Shown here in pieces: positions 35,268-44,440 of a stretch of 64,000 nucleotides of DNA. Location of the stretch: NCBI GenBank assembly GCA_944324835.1, contig CALUXV010000002.1:62001-126000 (forward strand). The letters are read 5' to 3'. The notes under the pieces are model-generated. The model saw nothing but the letters and a program-made list of their open reading frames with translations, was not told the origin of the DNA and did no database searches. Position numbers and translations under genes: made by a program. Position 1 is the stretch's first letter. Each line of letters begins with the position of its first letter. The DNA comes from Candidatus Gastranaerophilales bacterium. Lineage in GTDB: Bacteria; Cyanobacteriota; Vampirovibrionia; Gastranaerophilales; Gastranaerophilaceae.

Positions 35268-37026
35268 TTTGTATATTCTCCTTTGTCGTCCTTGCATTAT
35301 GTTTATCAGGTGTCAGGTTCATTATACTTGCAACCTGTGATGAAATAGCTTTGAATATAGGAGCCGCAACGGTATTTCCCCAAATTTCTCCGCCTTGAGC
35401 TGAATCCACTACAACGTATATAAGTACCTGAGGATCAGTTGCAGGCAAATATCCTACAATTGATGTGTATAATTTATTTGTATAACCTGTATCATTTTCT
35501 TTTGGTTTACGGGAAGTCCCTGTTTTTGCCGCAATATAATAATCACTCATTTTTATAGGTGAATTTCCGGCTTCAATACTTTTTGTCAACAATTCCGTAA
35601 CCGTTTTTGCTGTTTCAGGCGGCATAACCTGTACGCTTTTTACCTTTGTTGCCGATTCTTCCTGAGAGTATTTAATAACGTGAGGCGTGACTCTTACACC
35701 GTTATTGGCAATTGCAGAAACAGCAGACACAAGCTGTATTGCAGTAACAGAAGAGCCATAACCGTAGCCCATGCAGGCATGGTCAGACACATCCCATTTG
35801 CTTGCAGGTTTCAAAAGCCCGATAGATTCTCCCGGCAAATCGATGCCTGTTTTGTGTCCGAATCCGAATTTTTCAAGAATATCATGAAATTCAGCAGAAG
35901 TCATGGTTTGTGCAATTCTTACAGCACCAACGTTACTTGAATGTAAGAAGAAGTAAACCAGGTCAATCATTCCCGGTGCTCCTCTTTGCTTGTAATCGTA
36001 ATTTGATATTGTCCACCAGCCGATTTTGATTTTACCGGTATCATTTATCTTTGTATTCTTATTAATTTTTCCAAGTGCCATTGCGGATGCTACAGTAATT
36101 GTTTTAAATGTAGACCCCGGAGGAAATATATCAGTCAAAGTCCAATTTTTTGTCTGAATCATAGAAGCTTCTCTGTAATGATTCGGATCATAAAAAGGAT
36201 AAACCGCATAAGCTAATATTTCACCATTTTTAGGATTCATCACAATAACTGCTCCGCGCTGTGCTTTGAATTTTGATACGGCATGGTCTAATTCTCTTTC
36301 ACAAATATGCTGTATAGCAGTATCAATAGTTAAAGTAACATCTTCACCTTTTAAAGGTTCTGTTGCAGCTACAGGGTCGGTTGAAAAAGTATAAATCAAA
36401 TTTCCTGAAGGCGTTTTTTCAATATTAGGGCGCTGGGTAACATGTTCCAATTTGTCTTTGGCAGTAAACTCAACACCAGCAGACACATCGGCATCAAAGT
36501 TATAATACCCGAGTATATGAGAAGCCAGACAGCCTTGAGGATAAACTCTTATACTTTTTTTATCAATCGGAATTTCTCTTAAACAGAGTTTTACAATAGC
36601 ATCACGTTCTGCTTTACCCACACCTTTTTTTAAAAGAATAACATTTTCGTTTTTATCAGATTCAAACTTTGCCATTAAAGTTGCCGGCTGCATTTTTAAA
36701 ATAGGAGCTAAGGCTTTAGCAAGTTCTTCTTTGGTGTGAATTTTGTCATCAAAGTCTTTAGGCCTGGCATACACATCGTAATAAACCATGTCAGTAGCAA
36801 GCTTTATTCCATTACGATCATAAATATCTCCACGCATAATAAACGAACTTGATGCTCTTTGACGTTTTGCCTTTGCACGGTAATGTTTTACATCAAGAAT
36901 TTGTATACAAAACAGGTGGAGAATCAATAGTAATGCAAAAACTGCAAAGAAAATCTGTGTTCTCCCAAGCCGTTTATTAAATACTTTTATCCTTTGATCT
37001 TTTATTTTAAATAAATCATCTCTCAC
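35245..37026 (-). CDS. Penicillin-binding protein transpeptidase (FtsI/PBP2-3 class)
   Basis: Class B PBP of 593 residues: one N-terminal membrane helix (about 24-44), a PBP dimerisation domain starting at RGDIYDRNGIKLA (66-78), and a transpeptidase domain with Ser305-TFK, HSSNVGA (SxN) and AAKTGTSRKP (KTG). It crosslinks peptidoglycan. Position directly upstream of murE is the FtsI position of the dcw cluster, so FtsI is likely. The start is GTG at 37026 without a clear Shine-Dalgarno; no better start precedes the membrane helix. Confidence 0.88.
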   Translation of the reverse strand: MRDDLFKIKDQRIKVFNKRLGRTQIFFAVFALLLILHLFCIQILDVKHYRAKAKRQRASSSFIMRGDIYDRNGIKLATDMVYYDVYARPKDFDDKIHTKEELAKALAPILKMQPATLMAKFESDKNENVILLKKGVGKAERDAIVKLCLREIPIDKKSIRVYPQGCLASHILGYYNFDADVSAGVEFTAKDKLEHVTQRPNIEKTPSGNLIYTFSTDPVAATEPLKGEDVTLTIDTAIQHICERELDHAVSKFKAQRGAVIVMNPKNGEILAYAVYPFYDPNHYREASMIQTKNWTLTDIFPPGSTFKTITVASAMALGKINKNTKINDTGKIKIGWWTISNYDYKQRGAPGMIDLVYFFLHSSNVGAVRIAQTMTSAEFHDILEKFGFGHKTGIDLPGESIGLLKPASKWDVSDHACMGYGYGSSVTAIQLVSAVSAIANNGVRVTPHVIKYSQEESATKVKSVQVMPPETAKTVTELLTKSIEAGNSPIKMSDYYIAAKTGTSRKPKENDTGYTNKLYTSIVGYLPATDPQVLIYVVVDSAQGGEIWGNTVAAPIFKAISSQVASIMNLTPDKHNARTTKENIQNETVRTN

Positions 37027-37103
37027 GTGTAAAATTTTACCACAATTAAATATTTTTTTAAATTAAAGATATTTTTTTTAGTAAATTAATAAATTTATTC
37101 TAC

Positions 37104-38471
37104 TTAATATTTATTTCCATTTTTACAAACAAATTCTATTGCCTCTTCTTTTGTTGAAATATTTCCCTCAAATTGTTCATTTCTTAATTCAGATATAATC
37201 TTGCCTAAAATAGGTGATTGCTCAATATGAAGCAATTCCATAATTTCATTTCCAGTCAACAATTTAGGAAGTGGTTTTAATGAATCTCTTATATCAATAT
37301 AATATTTTAAAAGTTTATCAAGATTATTAATATTCTCGTTAATAATATCATCTGTTATTGCAGGACCTTTTGCAGACAATCTATCAGCTTTTGCAAGTAT
37401 TATATTATCAATAGAATTTTCTCCCATTTTCCTGATGTATCTCATATAAATTTTATCAGTAATATTTGGAGCAGACACAACTTGTGATGGATAAATATGG
37501 GTTTTAATCATATTAGAAATATATTCTATCTGCTTTTTAGAAAACTTGTTTTTTCTCAAAATTTCTTTTACCATTTTTGAGCCTACATCATCATGTTTTA
37601 TAAATCTATGACGTTCACCCTCTATTGTCCATGTCGAAAATTTACCTATATCATGAAAAAAACCTGCGAATTTTAAATGAGCAAGTCTTGAAAACCCGCC
37701 AAAATCAACATTATCTAAATGCTGCTTCACAATATTATTTGATTTTTCATAAAGATTTTGAATCTGGTTAACTGTTTCAACAGAATGCTCATATAAATCC
37801 AAATGGTGATGAGTATTTTTAGGAACTTTTTTTACATCAATAAATACAGGATAAATTTTTTCTATAAGTTTATCCGCTTGTAGTAAAACACCAGCAGTAT
37901 ATTTCCCTTCAAATAGTTTCATTATCTCATACGTAATTCGTTCGGCAGCAGGTTTTTCAATCAAGTCAAAGTACTTATGAAAAAGATTGATTGTATTCTT
38001 ATCAATTTCAAATCCTAACGTTGCAGCAAAACGATATCCTCTAAGAATCCTCAGAGGATCATCGACAAGATTTTCTTCCGAAATGCATCGTATAATACCC
38101 TGTTTCAAATCAGATATTCCACTATTAATATCAATAACTTCATCATTTTTAAGATTAATTGCAATTGAATTTATTGTAAAATCTCGGCGTTGTAAATCTT
38201 CTTCAATATTAGCAGATTCTGTAATATCAACATAATTCAGTTTATCAGGAAGAACAACCCTATAAATTTTATTTTCGCTATCAAGTTCTATAAAAGTTCC
38301 ATTAGTTTTTTGGGCAAAGTTTCTTGCAAATACTTCAGAGGATTGAACAATAATATCTTTATCGAATGTTGTCTTATCTAACAAAGAATCTCTTACGGCT
38401 CCACCAACAAGATAAATATTTTCATCCACCGATTTTATTAACTTTATAACTTCATCATTTTCTAAATTCAT
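37104..38471 (-). CDS. tRNA nucleotidyltransferase (CCA-adding or poly(A) polymerase family) with HD domain
   Basis: Class II nucleotidyltransferase of 455 residues. Head domain IYLVGGAVRDSLLDKTTFDKDI (GG and the DxD-like pair), then RRDFTINSIAINL and DDPLRILRGYRFAATLGFEI, the template-like neck; the C-terminal half contains an HD phosphohydrolase region with FHDIGKFSTW. This is the architecture of bacterial CCA-adding enzymes with HD domains; A-adding or CC-adding specialisation cannot be excluded. The start overlaps the rsmE end by 17 nt. Confidence 0.88.
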   Translation of the reverse strand: MNLENDEVIKLIKSVDENIYLVGGAVRDSLLDKTTFDKDIIVQSSEVFARNFAQKTNGTFIELDSENKIYRVVLPDKLNYVDITESANIEEDLQRRDFTINSIAINLKNDEVIDINSGISDLKQGIIRCISEENLVDDPLRILRGYRFAATLGFEIDKNTINLFHKYFDLIEKPAAERITYEIMKLFEGKYTAGVLLQADKLIEKIYPVFIDVKKVPKNTHHHLDLYEHSVETVNQIQNLYEKSNNIVKQHLDNVDFGGFSRLAHLKFAGFFHDIGKFSTWTIEGERHRFIKHDDVGSKMVKEILRKNKFSKKQIEYISNMIKTHIYPSQVVSAPNITDKIYMRYIRKMGENSIDNIILAKADRLSAKGPAITDDIINENINNLDKLLKYYIDIRDSLKPLPKLLTGNEIMELLHIEQSPILGKIISELRNEQFEGNISTKEEAIEFVCKNGNKY

Positions 38472-39189
38472 ATACTATATTTCCGATAGTTACAATTACA
38501 GCTGTTTCAGCTTTCAATATTAAATCACCTAGCGTCACTCTTGGTATAGAATGAGTTTTAAAATATTTAAACTCATTATCTGAAAAACCACCTTCCGGTC
38601 CAATAATAATTAAGACCTTTTCTCCTGGCATAATTGGAATATCCGATAAATATTTTTTTAATGATATTTCTGTATCACGTTCGCAAAGAGCTAGAATTTT
38701 ATCGAATTTTTGGCATCCAACTACTTCATCTAATGTAGATAACGGATAACAAGTAGGAACATTTGCTCGTTCACACTGCTTTGCTGCTGCATACATAGTA
38801 TTTTGCCATTTGTCTACTTTTTGTTCTATTACGCTTTTTTTTAAAACGCAGTTATCAGTATATATTGGATAAACTCCTGTAACACCTAATTCTGTAGCTT
38901 TTTCTATTATTGTTATTTGTGCATCACTTCTCAAAGGTGTTTGAGCAAGATAAAGTTCAAAACCGAGTTTCCTAGTTGATTTATGAGACTCTATAATCTC
39001 TGCAATTATTGAATTATCACGTATTTCTTTAATGGATGTTAAATATTCTATTTCATTTTCATCTATTAAAAGTAATTTTTCTCCGACTTTAGTTCGTAAA
39101 GATTTCACTATATGCTGATAATTTGAACTATCAGCCACTGTAATCCTACTATCTTTTACAGAATTTGAATTAATAAAAAAGTGCGGCAT
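38455..39189 (-). CDS. rsmE: 16S rRNA (m3U1498) methyltransferase RsmE
   Basis: SPOUT methyltransferase of 244 residues acting on U1498 of 16S rRNA. N-terminal PUA-like domain (1-70), then EKATELGVTGVYPIYTDNC, IIGPEGGFSDNEFKYF and the knot-forming VTLGDLILKAETAV, the cofactor pocket of the family. AAGGAAG lies just before the ATG. It starts 9 nt after the M16 protease stop and overlaps the tRNA nucleotidyltransferase gene. Confidence 0.93.
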   Translation of the reverse strand: MPHFFINSNSVKDSRITVADSSNYQHIVKSLRTKVGEKLLLIDENEIEYLTSIKEIRDNSIIAEIIESHKSTRKLGFELYLAQTPLRSDAQITIIEKATELGVTGVYPIYTDNCVLKKSVIEQKVDKWQNTMYAAAKQCERANVPTCYPLSTLDEVVGCQKFDKILALCERDTEISLKKYLSDIPIMPGEKVLIIIGPEGGFSDNEFKYFKTHSIPRVTLGDLILKAETAVIVTIGNIVYEFRK

Positions 39190-39198
39190 AATCTTCCT

Positions 39199-41778
39199 TT
39201 ATTTCGTTGTAACTATAGACGTTGTATAATTATTTTTAAAATACTTGTTTGCAACTTCTACTATATCAGAAACAGTAACATTATTTATTAATTTTTCATA
39301 TTCATCAATAAATGTATAACCTCTGCCTGATGCTTCAAACCAACCGATTGTAGTTGCTTTATCATTATTTGTTTCAAGTGCAATAACAAACTCTCCTAAA
39401 AGCCGTTCTTTAGCTTCTTTTAACTCTTTTCCACTTACAAATTGAGTCTTAAACTTTTCTATTTCATTAAGCATTTTTTGTTTTGCTCTTTCAGTAGTTT
39501 TTGGATTAGTTCCTACATAAACATTGAATGACCCAGCAAGTACATTAGGACTATATGTTGAACCAACTTGATAAGCAAGTCCTTCTTGTTCTCTTATACT
39601 TTTGAATAATCTTGAACTCATACCAGAACCTAATATTGTATTTATAACTTCTAATGTCGCATAATCTTTTATATTATTTACTCCATTTGTCTGCCAGCCT
39701 AATATAATCCAGGATGTTTGCTGTTTATCGGCTTTTTGAATAATTTTAGTTTGTGATGATAGTTTTGGAATAGAAAATTTCGAATAATCAAATTTTGCTT
39801 GGCTTGATTCAGTAAACATATTTCCAAACTTATTTACAAGCATCTCTTTATCAACTTTACCGTTTACAGAAATTACAATATTATTCGGATTCAAGATTCT
39901 TGATTGATATAATTTTATATCTTCTCTTGTAACATGCGGTAAAGATTTTTCTAAAAGTTTTGATGAAGTTGAATAAACAGAATCCTTATATATATTTGAT
40001 TTATACCCGTCAACTGCTAAATTTAAAGGATTATCACGATTTTGTTTAATTTTGTTAAGCAAAACCGTTCTATCTTTTTCAATATCTACATCATCAAATG
40101 AGGAATTATTAAGCATATCACTGAGTAGATCAAGAGCAGTTTCAACCTGATTCTTTGTGGTCAATATATCTATATTAAAACTGTCCGAATTTGGAGAAAA
40201 AGTTATATTAATGCCATTTTCATCAAGAGCTTTAGCAAGTTCTATTGCCGAATATTTTTTTGTTCCTTTCATTAATAAATCCGCAAACATTCGACTAGTA
40301 CCACGCTTGGGCTCTAAAAAGTTTCCACCTTTAACAAATATAGCAATTGCAACAATATCATTATATTGATTATCAGTAAGTAACAATGTTGCATTGTTAT
40401 CAAGTAAATATTTATTAGTTACACCATTTGTTGACACTTCTTTTGCTGTATGTGAAAGAAGCTTGGAAGAATTATCTTGCACGTTTTTTTGTGATTCAGG
40501 TAATACAAGTGATATTGCACTATTATTTTTTGTTAAATATCTGTTTGCAACACGCTTAACATCAGAGGCCGTAACCTTATTTATTTTATCAAGATATTCA
40601 TTATAATATTTGCTGTCACCTGTTAATGTTATTACATAGCCAAGTTCTTGCGCTATATTTGAGACAGATTCTCTTGAATAATATGTGTCCGTTTCTATAA
40701 TTTTCTTTGCAATTTTTAAATCATCTTCACTTATTCCGGATTCTTTTATTCTGTCAATTTCTGAAAATATTGCATTCTCTACTTTTTGTACATTTTGAGG
40801 GACAAAACTCGTACTTACAACAAATATCCCATCATCTTTCATTGTTGAATTTGATGCCGAAACCGAATTTACAAGCTGCTTTTGTTCCTTTAATGACTGA
40901 TAAAGCTTTGATGACTGTCCATCGCCAAGTATTGTTGCTAAAACGTCTAAAGCATATGTATCACTTGAAGAAACATTTACACTTCTAAATCCCATCATCA
41001 TATAACCTATTTGTGTCGGCATATATCTAATATTTCTTTTTTGCGATGTTAATAATTTTTCTTTTTTATAATTATTAACAACAGGTTTTCGATATGGGGC
41101 ATTGAAATTTTGTTTAATAACCTGCATTACATGTTCAGGCTCAACATCCCCCACAATCAATGTCGTCATGTTGGATGGAGTATAATACTTTTTGTAATAA
41201 TTTAGTATAGTTTCACGACTTACATTTTCAACAACTTTTGCAGAACCTATAACTTTTCTCTTATAAGGATGCGCTGTATACAATAGTTCATTCAAATTTT
41301 CATAACAAATACTTGATGGATTATTTGCATCTTTTGCTATCTCTTCTAATACCACTTTTCTTTCTTTTTCCATTTCTTTTCGGGGAATTTGCGGATTCAA
41401 AAGCATATCAGCATGCAATTCTAATGCTTTATCAAAATATTGAGATGAAATAGTTATATAATAATGTGTGAAATCTTTACTTGTTGCAGCATTTGTTAAA
41501 GCACCTTTTGACTCTAATATTTTATCAAATTCACCAGCCGGATGTTTTGTAGTACCTTTGAAAAATAAATGTTCTAAAAAATGAGAAATACCATTATTAG
41601 AATCATTTTCATTAATTGACCCGGTTCTAATCCAAGTATCAATTGTAACAATTGGATTATTTTTAACTTGCTCAATAACCACAGTTTGCCCATTATCAAG
41701 TTTATATGTTGAAATCTCATTTGCAAAACAAGATACACCAACGAGAAACAATGCAGCAACTATAAATATTTTTTTCAT
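39199..41778 (-). CDS. Secreted tandem M16 (insulinase-family) metalloprotease
   Basis: An 859-residue protein with a signal peptide (MKKIFIVAALFLVGVSCFA). Two M16 units lie in one chain: the first has the inverted zinc motif H66-F-L-E-H70 (ISHFLEHLFFKGT) and downstream Glu-containing helix; the second (from about residue 440) aligns as FVKGGNFLEPKRGTSRMFAD but lacks HxxEH, so it is the inactive half that closes the chamber. This active/inactive pair in one polypeptide resembles PqqL/Ydd-type periplasmic peptidases, which degrade short peptides. GGAG lies 8 nt before the ATG. It leads the rsmE-cca unit. Confidence 0.9.
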   Translation of the reverse strand: MKKIFIVAALFLVGVSCFANEISTYKLDNGQTVVIEQVKNNPIVTIDTWIRTGSINENDSNNGISHFLEHLFFKGTTKHPAGEFDKILESKGALTNAATSKDFTHYYITISSQYFDKALELHADMLLNPQIPRKEMEKERKVVLEEIAKDANNPSSICYENLNELLYTAHPYKRKVIGSAKVVENVSRETILNYYKKYYTPSNMTTLIVGDVEPEHVMQVIKQNFNAPYRKPVVNNYKKEKLLTSQKRNIRYMPTQIGYMMMGFRSVNVSSSDTYALDVLATILGDGQSSKLYQSLKEQKQLVNSVSASNSTMKDDGIFVVSTSFVPQNVQKVENAIFSEIDRIKESGISEDDLKIAKKIIETDTYYSRESVSNIAQELGYVITLTGDSKYYNEYLDKINKVTASDVKRVANRYLTKNNSAISLVLPESQKNVQDNSSKLLSHTAKEVSTNGVTNKYLLDNNATLLLTDNQYNDIVAIAIFVKGGNFLEPKRGTSRMFADLLMKGTKKYSAIELAKALDENGINITFSPNSDSFNIDILTTKNQVETALDLLSDMLNNSSFDDVDIEKDRTVLLNKIKQNRDNPLNLAVDGYKSNIYKDSVYSTSSKLLEKSLPHVTREDIKLYQSRILNPNNIVISVNGKVDKEMLVNKFGNMFTESSQAKFDYSKFSIPKLSSQTKIIQKADKQQTSWIILGWQTNGVNNIKDYATLEVINTILGSGMSSRLFKSIREQEGLAYQVGSTYSPNVLAGSFNVYVGTNPKTTERAKQKMLNEIEKFKTQFVSGKELKEAKERLLGEFVIALETNNDKATTIGWFEASGRGYTFIDEYEKLINNVTVSDIVEVANKYFKNNYTTSIVTTK

Positions 41779-41843
41779 ATGATTAACTCCATAATAATAA
41801 CCTTAACTAACATCATAGAGTTAATCTAAATAAATTTCAAGAA

Positions 41844-42221
41844 TTAATATTCTTGTACAAATTCAGCGCCATCATCAATTCTGGTTTTTACTTTTTTTAG
41901 ATTTCCTTCTTCGTCATAAATAAAGTCAGAAATTGCGGTATAATCACCGACACCATAATTTGAACGATAAATTTCACGTATTGGCTGTCCTTGATTGTTA
42001 TAATAAATATGAGATTTTAACTTCCCATCATTATGTAAAAAATCGACCTGTATAGGCTTGTTTCCTTCATCAAATTTTTGAATATAAACATTACGTTTAT
42101 ATTTATGTTGGATTTTGGGCTGGAATTTCAAACTTTCAATTTCTGCATCAACAACTTTATTAACATTATATCTTTCTGCAATTATACTGTTTGTTGCATA
42201 ATGATTTTGTTTGTTTCCCAT
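41844..42221 (-). CDS. Small hypothetical protein with YD-repeat-like strands
   Basis: A 125-residue product. The C-terminal 75 residues form antiparallel-strand units reminiscent of YD/toxin_YD repeats (YYNNQGQPIREIYRSN, FIYDEEGNLKKVKTRI). No signal peptide. GGGGAT precedes the ATG, and promoter block E lies 40-75 nt upstream. A CAAGAAT/ATTCTTG hairpin overlaps the stop. The 190-residue protein at 57352 has similar YYN..G and GNL units. The function is unknown. Confidence 0.65.
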   Translation of the reverse strand: MGNKQNHYATNSIIAERYNVNKVVDAEIESLKFQPKIQHKYKRNVYIQKFDEGNKPIQVDFLHNDGKLKSHIYYNNQGQPIREIYRSNYGVGDYTAISDFIYDEEGNLKKVKTRIDDGAEFVQEY

Positions 42222-42261
42222 ATTTTAATCCCCAAATAATAACTTAAACTTAATCCCTGAT

Positions 42262-42295
42262 ATTCTTATAAAGTATTTTATTACAAAAAAATTGA
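42262..42295 (-). promoter_or_regulatory. TCAATTT-N14-ACTTT promoter block (copy E)
   Basis: On the minus strand TCAATTT starts at 42295 and ACTTTATA starts at 42274, the same 21-nt distance as in the four GCAATTT copies. It faces the 125-residue gene and is divergent from copy D, 60 nt away, with the shared TGTAAC element between them. Confidence 0.55.
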
Positions 42296-42315
42296 CTAAA
42301 TATATACATAATTTA

Positions 42316-42390
42316 CGTTTTGTTAAATTATGTAACAAAAATATCAGATATATGCAATTTGTATATACAAAAATACTTTATATATATGTA
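42316..42390 (+). promoter_or_regulatory. GCAATTT-N14-ACTTT promoter block (copy D) with TGTAAC element
   Basis: The upstream element CGTTTTGTTAAATTATGTAAC occupies 42316-42336 and contains GTTA-N7-TAAC. GCAATTT is at 42354-42360, followed after exactly 14 nt by ACTTTATATATATG (from 42375). No protein gene follows on this strand; the transcript would run into the terminator at 42473-42499. Confidence 0.6.
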
Positions 42391-42392
42391 AG

Positions 42393-42499
42393 CATTAAGC
42401 TTAGAAAAAAGATTTCATACATAACCTACACACACTAACCTTCTACACACGAGGAATTACACAAAAAATTCCAACCTTCCATTTCGGAAGGTTTTTTTT
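42393..42499 (+). ncRNA. Candidate intergenic small RNA
   Basis: A stretch of about 105 nt lies between promoter block D and a strong plus-strand terminator, in a 315-nt gap with no ORF. Features: an unstructured C/A-rich stretch (42424-42450) with CCTTCT (42439-42444), complementary to Shine-Dalgarno sequences; a hairpin GGAATT/AATTCC (42453-42458 with 42467-42472); then the terminator hairpin. The layout (own promoter, unstructured anti-SD stretch, terminator with eight Ts) is that of a trans-acting sRNA. No start codon with a Shine-Dalgarno is present, so a peptide is unlikely. Confidence 0.5.
42473..42499 (+). terminator. Terminator of the small-RNA candidate
   Basis: AACCTTCC (42473-42480), 5-nt loop, GGAAGGTT (42486-42493), continuing as an eight-T run (42492-42499). 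A good plus-strand rho-independent terminator with no plus-strand protein gene upstream for 1.9 kb or more. Confidence 0.8.
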
Positions 42500-42503
42500 A
42501 TAA

Positions 42504-42532
42504 AAAAGGTCTTATAAAAAATAAGACCTTTT
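42504..42532 (-). terminator. Terminator downstream of accC
   Basis: A 12-bp stem AAAAGGTCTTAT / ATAAGACCTTTT (42504-42515 with 42521-42532), loop of 5, lies immediately beyond the accC stop. It is adjacent to but distinct from the plus-strand terminator of the sRNA candidate. Confidence 0.75.
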
Positions 42533-42536
42533 ACTT

Positions 42537-43889
42537 CTATTTCTTACCTTTTCGTTTATAAAAATCCTCAATAAACCCAGTATTGAAATTCCCGCTTATA
42601 AATACTTCATCTTCAACAATTTCTTGATGGAATGGTATTGTTGTCTTAATACCGGTTACAACATACTCTTTCAAGGCCTGATACATTCTACGTCTTGCAG
42701 CATTACGTGTTTCACCCCAGCAAATAAGTTTACCAATCATAGAATCGTAATATGGAGGTATAGAATACCCCGGATAGACATGCGAATCAACTCTTATACC
42801 AAAACCGCCTGGAGCAAAATACCCATCAATTTTTCCCGGACACGGCATAAAATCTTTATCAGGATCTTCTGCATTAATACGACATTCAATCGCATGCCCT
42901 CTTAACTGTACTTGTTCTTGTGTGTAACCAAGTTTTTCTCCAGTTGCAACAAGTATTTGTTCTCTTACAATGTCTATTTGAGAAATCATTTCTGTAACAC
43001 AATGTTCTACCTGAACACGTGTATTCATTTCCATAAAGTACCATTTACCATCATGGTCAAGCAAGAATTCACAAGTTCCTGCACCTTCATAATTAATTGC
43101 TTTTGCAGCTCTTACAGCAGCAGCCCCCATTTCAGCACGTGTTTTTTCATCAATAGCAGGAGATGGAGCTTCTTCCAAAAGTTTTTGGTGACGTCTTTGA
43201 ATAGAACAATCTCTTTCGCCTAAATGAATAACGTTACCATGTTGGTCTGCCAATATTTGAACCTCAATATGTCTAGGATTTTCAAGATATTTTTCGGCAT
43301 ATACATCAGGATTACCAAAGAAACTTTGAGCTTCTGACTGACAAAGACTAAGATTTACTTCTACATCTGCATCTTCTCTACAAATTCTCATTCCTTTACC
43401 GCCGCCTCCGGCTGTTGCCTTTAATATGATCGGATAACCAACCTTGTGAGCGAACTCTTGAACTTCTTCGACTGTTTTTACTATTCCTGTACCAGGAGTA
43501 ACAGGGACATCATTTTCAATCATTGTTTTTCTTGCAGTTGCTTTATCCCCCATTTTTCTCATTGCTTCAGCTGTAGGTCCAATAAATTTAATACCATGCT
43601 GATCACAAATATCAACAAAATCAGCCCTTTCAGACATAAATCCATATCCAGGGTGAATAGCATCCGCACCGGTCATAATTGCAGTAGACATTATTGCAGG
43701 AATACTTAAATAACTTTTATTACTTGGTGCAGGACCGATACAATATGCATCTGTCGCTAATCGTACATGTAAAGAATCAGCGTCAGCCTCCGAATAAATT
43801 GCAACAGTCGGAATACCAAGTTCTCTGCATGCTCTGATAACTCTTACAGCAATCTCACCTCTATTTGCAACTAAAACCTTTTTAAACAT
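42537..43889 (-). CDS. accC: Biotin carboxylase subunit of acetyl-CoA carboxylase
   Basis: Carboxylates biotin on BCCP in the first step of fatty acid synthesis. ATP-grasp fold, with FKKVLVANRGEIAVRVIRA at the N-terminus, the Gly-rich lid KATAGGGGKGMR, GERDCSIQRRHQKLLEEAP, MNTRVQVEHCVTE (catalytic Arg/Glu) and ECRINAEDP. It is 450 residues from the ATG at 43889, which has GGGAAG at proper spacing; an ATG two codons earlier abuts the Shine-Dalgarno. It follows accB after 68 nt that contain a strong hairpin. Confidence 0.96.
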   Translation of the reverse strand: MFKKVLVANRGEIAVRVIRACRELGIPTVAIYSEADADSLHVRLATDAYCIGPAPSNKSYLSIPAIMSTAIMTGADAIHPGYGFMSERADFVDICDQHGIKFIGPTAEAMRKMGDKATARKTMIENDVPVTPGTGIVKTVEEVQEFAHKVGYPIILKATAGGGGKGMRICREDADVEVNLSLCQSEAQSFFGNPDVYAEKYLENPRHIEVQILADQHGNVIHLGERDCSIQRRHQKLLEEAPSPAIDEKTRAEMGAAAVRAAKAINYEGAGTCEFLLDHDGKWYFMEMNTRVQVEHCVTEMISQIDIVREQILVATGEKLGYTQEQVQLRGHAIECRINAEDPDKDFMPCPGKIDGYFAPGGFGIRVDSHVYPGYSIPPYYDSMIGKLICWGETRNAARRRMYQALKEYVVTGIKTTIPFHQEIVEDEVFISGNFNTGFIEDFYKRKGKK

Positions 43890-43911
43890 AACCATCTTCC
43901 CAATCTTAACT

Positions 43912-43941
43912 AATTCGAGGCAGAATAAACTGCCTCGAATT
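43912..43941. other. Strong hairpin between accB and accC
   Basis: AATTCGAGGCAG / CTGCCTCGAATT is a perfect 12-bp stem with a 6-nt loop (43912-43923 and 43930-43941) in the accB-accC gap. In the direction of the operon it is not followed by a T-run, so it is more likely an mRNA-processing or stability element or partial attenuator than a full terminator. Confidence 0.55.
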
Positions 43942-43957
43942 TTACATTTCTTATAAA

Positions 43958-44419
43958 CTATTCAATATACATCAGAGTTTGACCGTATTCAACAGGTTGA
44001 CCGTCTTTTACACAAATTTCGGTAACAGTTCCGGAGAACTCTGATTCAATTTCATTCATTAATTTCATAGCTTCAACTATACAAACAACATCTCCTTGAG
44101 AAATAGATTTGCCAACTTCTACAAACGGGTCTGCATCCGGAGATGGAGCAGAATAAAACGTACCAACCATAGGAGAAGTAATTGCTTTACCCTTATGCGC
44201 ACTTTCTGCTTTTGGAGTATCTGTCTGTACCGGAGCAACTTGCTGTGGAGCCGCCTGAGGTGCAGAATATGCAGGGACAGGAGCCGCAGCAGCTATAACT
44301 TCAGGTAAATCTTTTCTTATAGTTATTGCTTGTTCTCCTTCTTCAAGAGATATTTCTGTCAGACCGTTATCAGCAATAACTTTAGCTAATTTTTCTATAT
44401 AATCTACATCAAATTTCAT
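43958..44419 (-). CDS. accB: Biotin carboxyl carrier protein of acetyl-CoA carboxylase
   Basis: A 153-residue BCCP. The N-terminal domain (1-40) is followed by an Ala/Pro/Gln-rich linker (about 43-75) and the biotinyl domain (80-153), with Lys119 in IVEAMKLMNEI as the biotinylation site. It carries carboxyl groups between AccC and the carboxyltransferase. It lies between efp and accC, the common bacterial order. Confidence 0.96.
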   Translation of the reverse strand: MKFDVDYIEKLAKVIADNGLTEISLEEGEQAITIRKDLPEVIAAAAPVPAYSAPQAAPQQVAPVQTDTPKAESAHKGKAITSPMVGTFYSAPSPDADPFVEVGKSISQGDVVCIVEAMKLMNEIESEFSGTVTEICVKDGQPVEYGQTLMYIE

Positions 44420-44440
44420 TTTGTATCCTTCTTAATTCTA

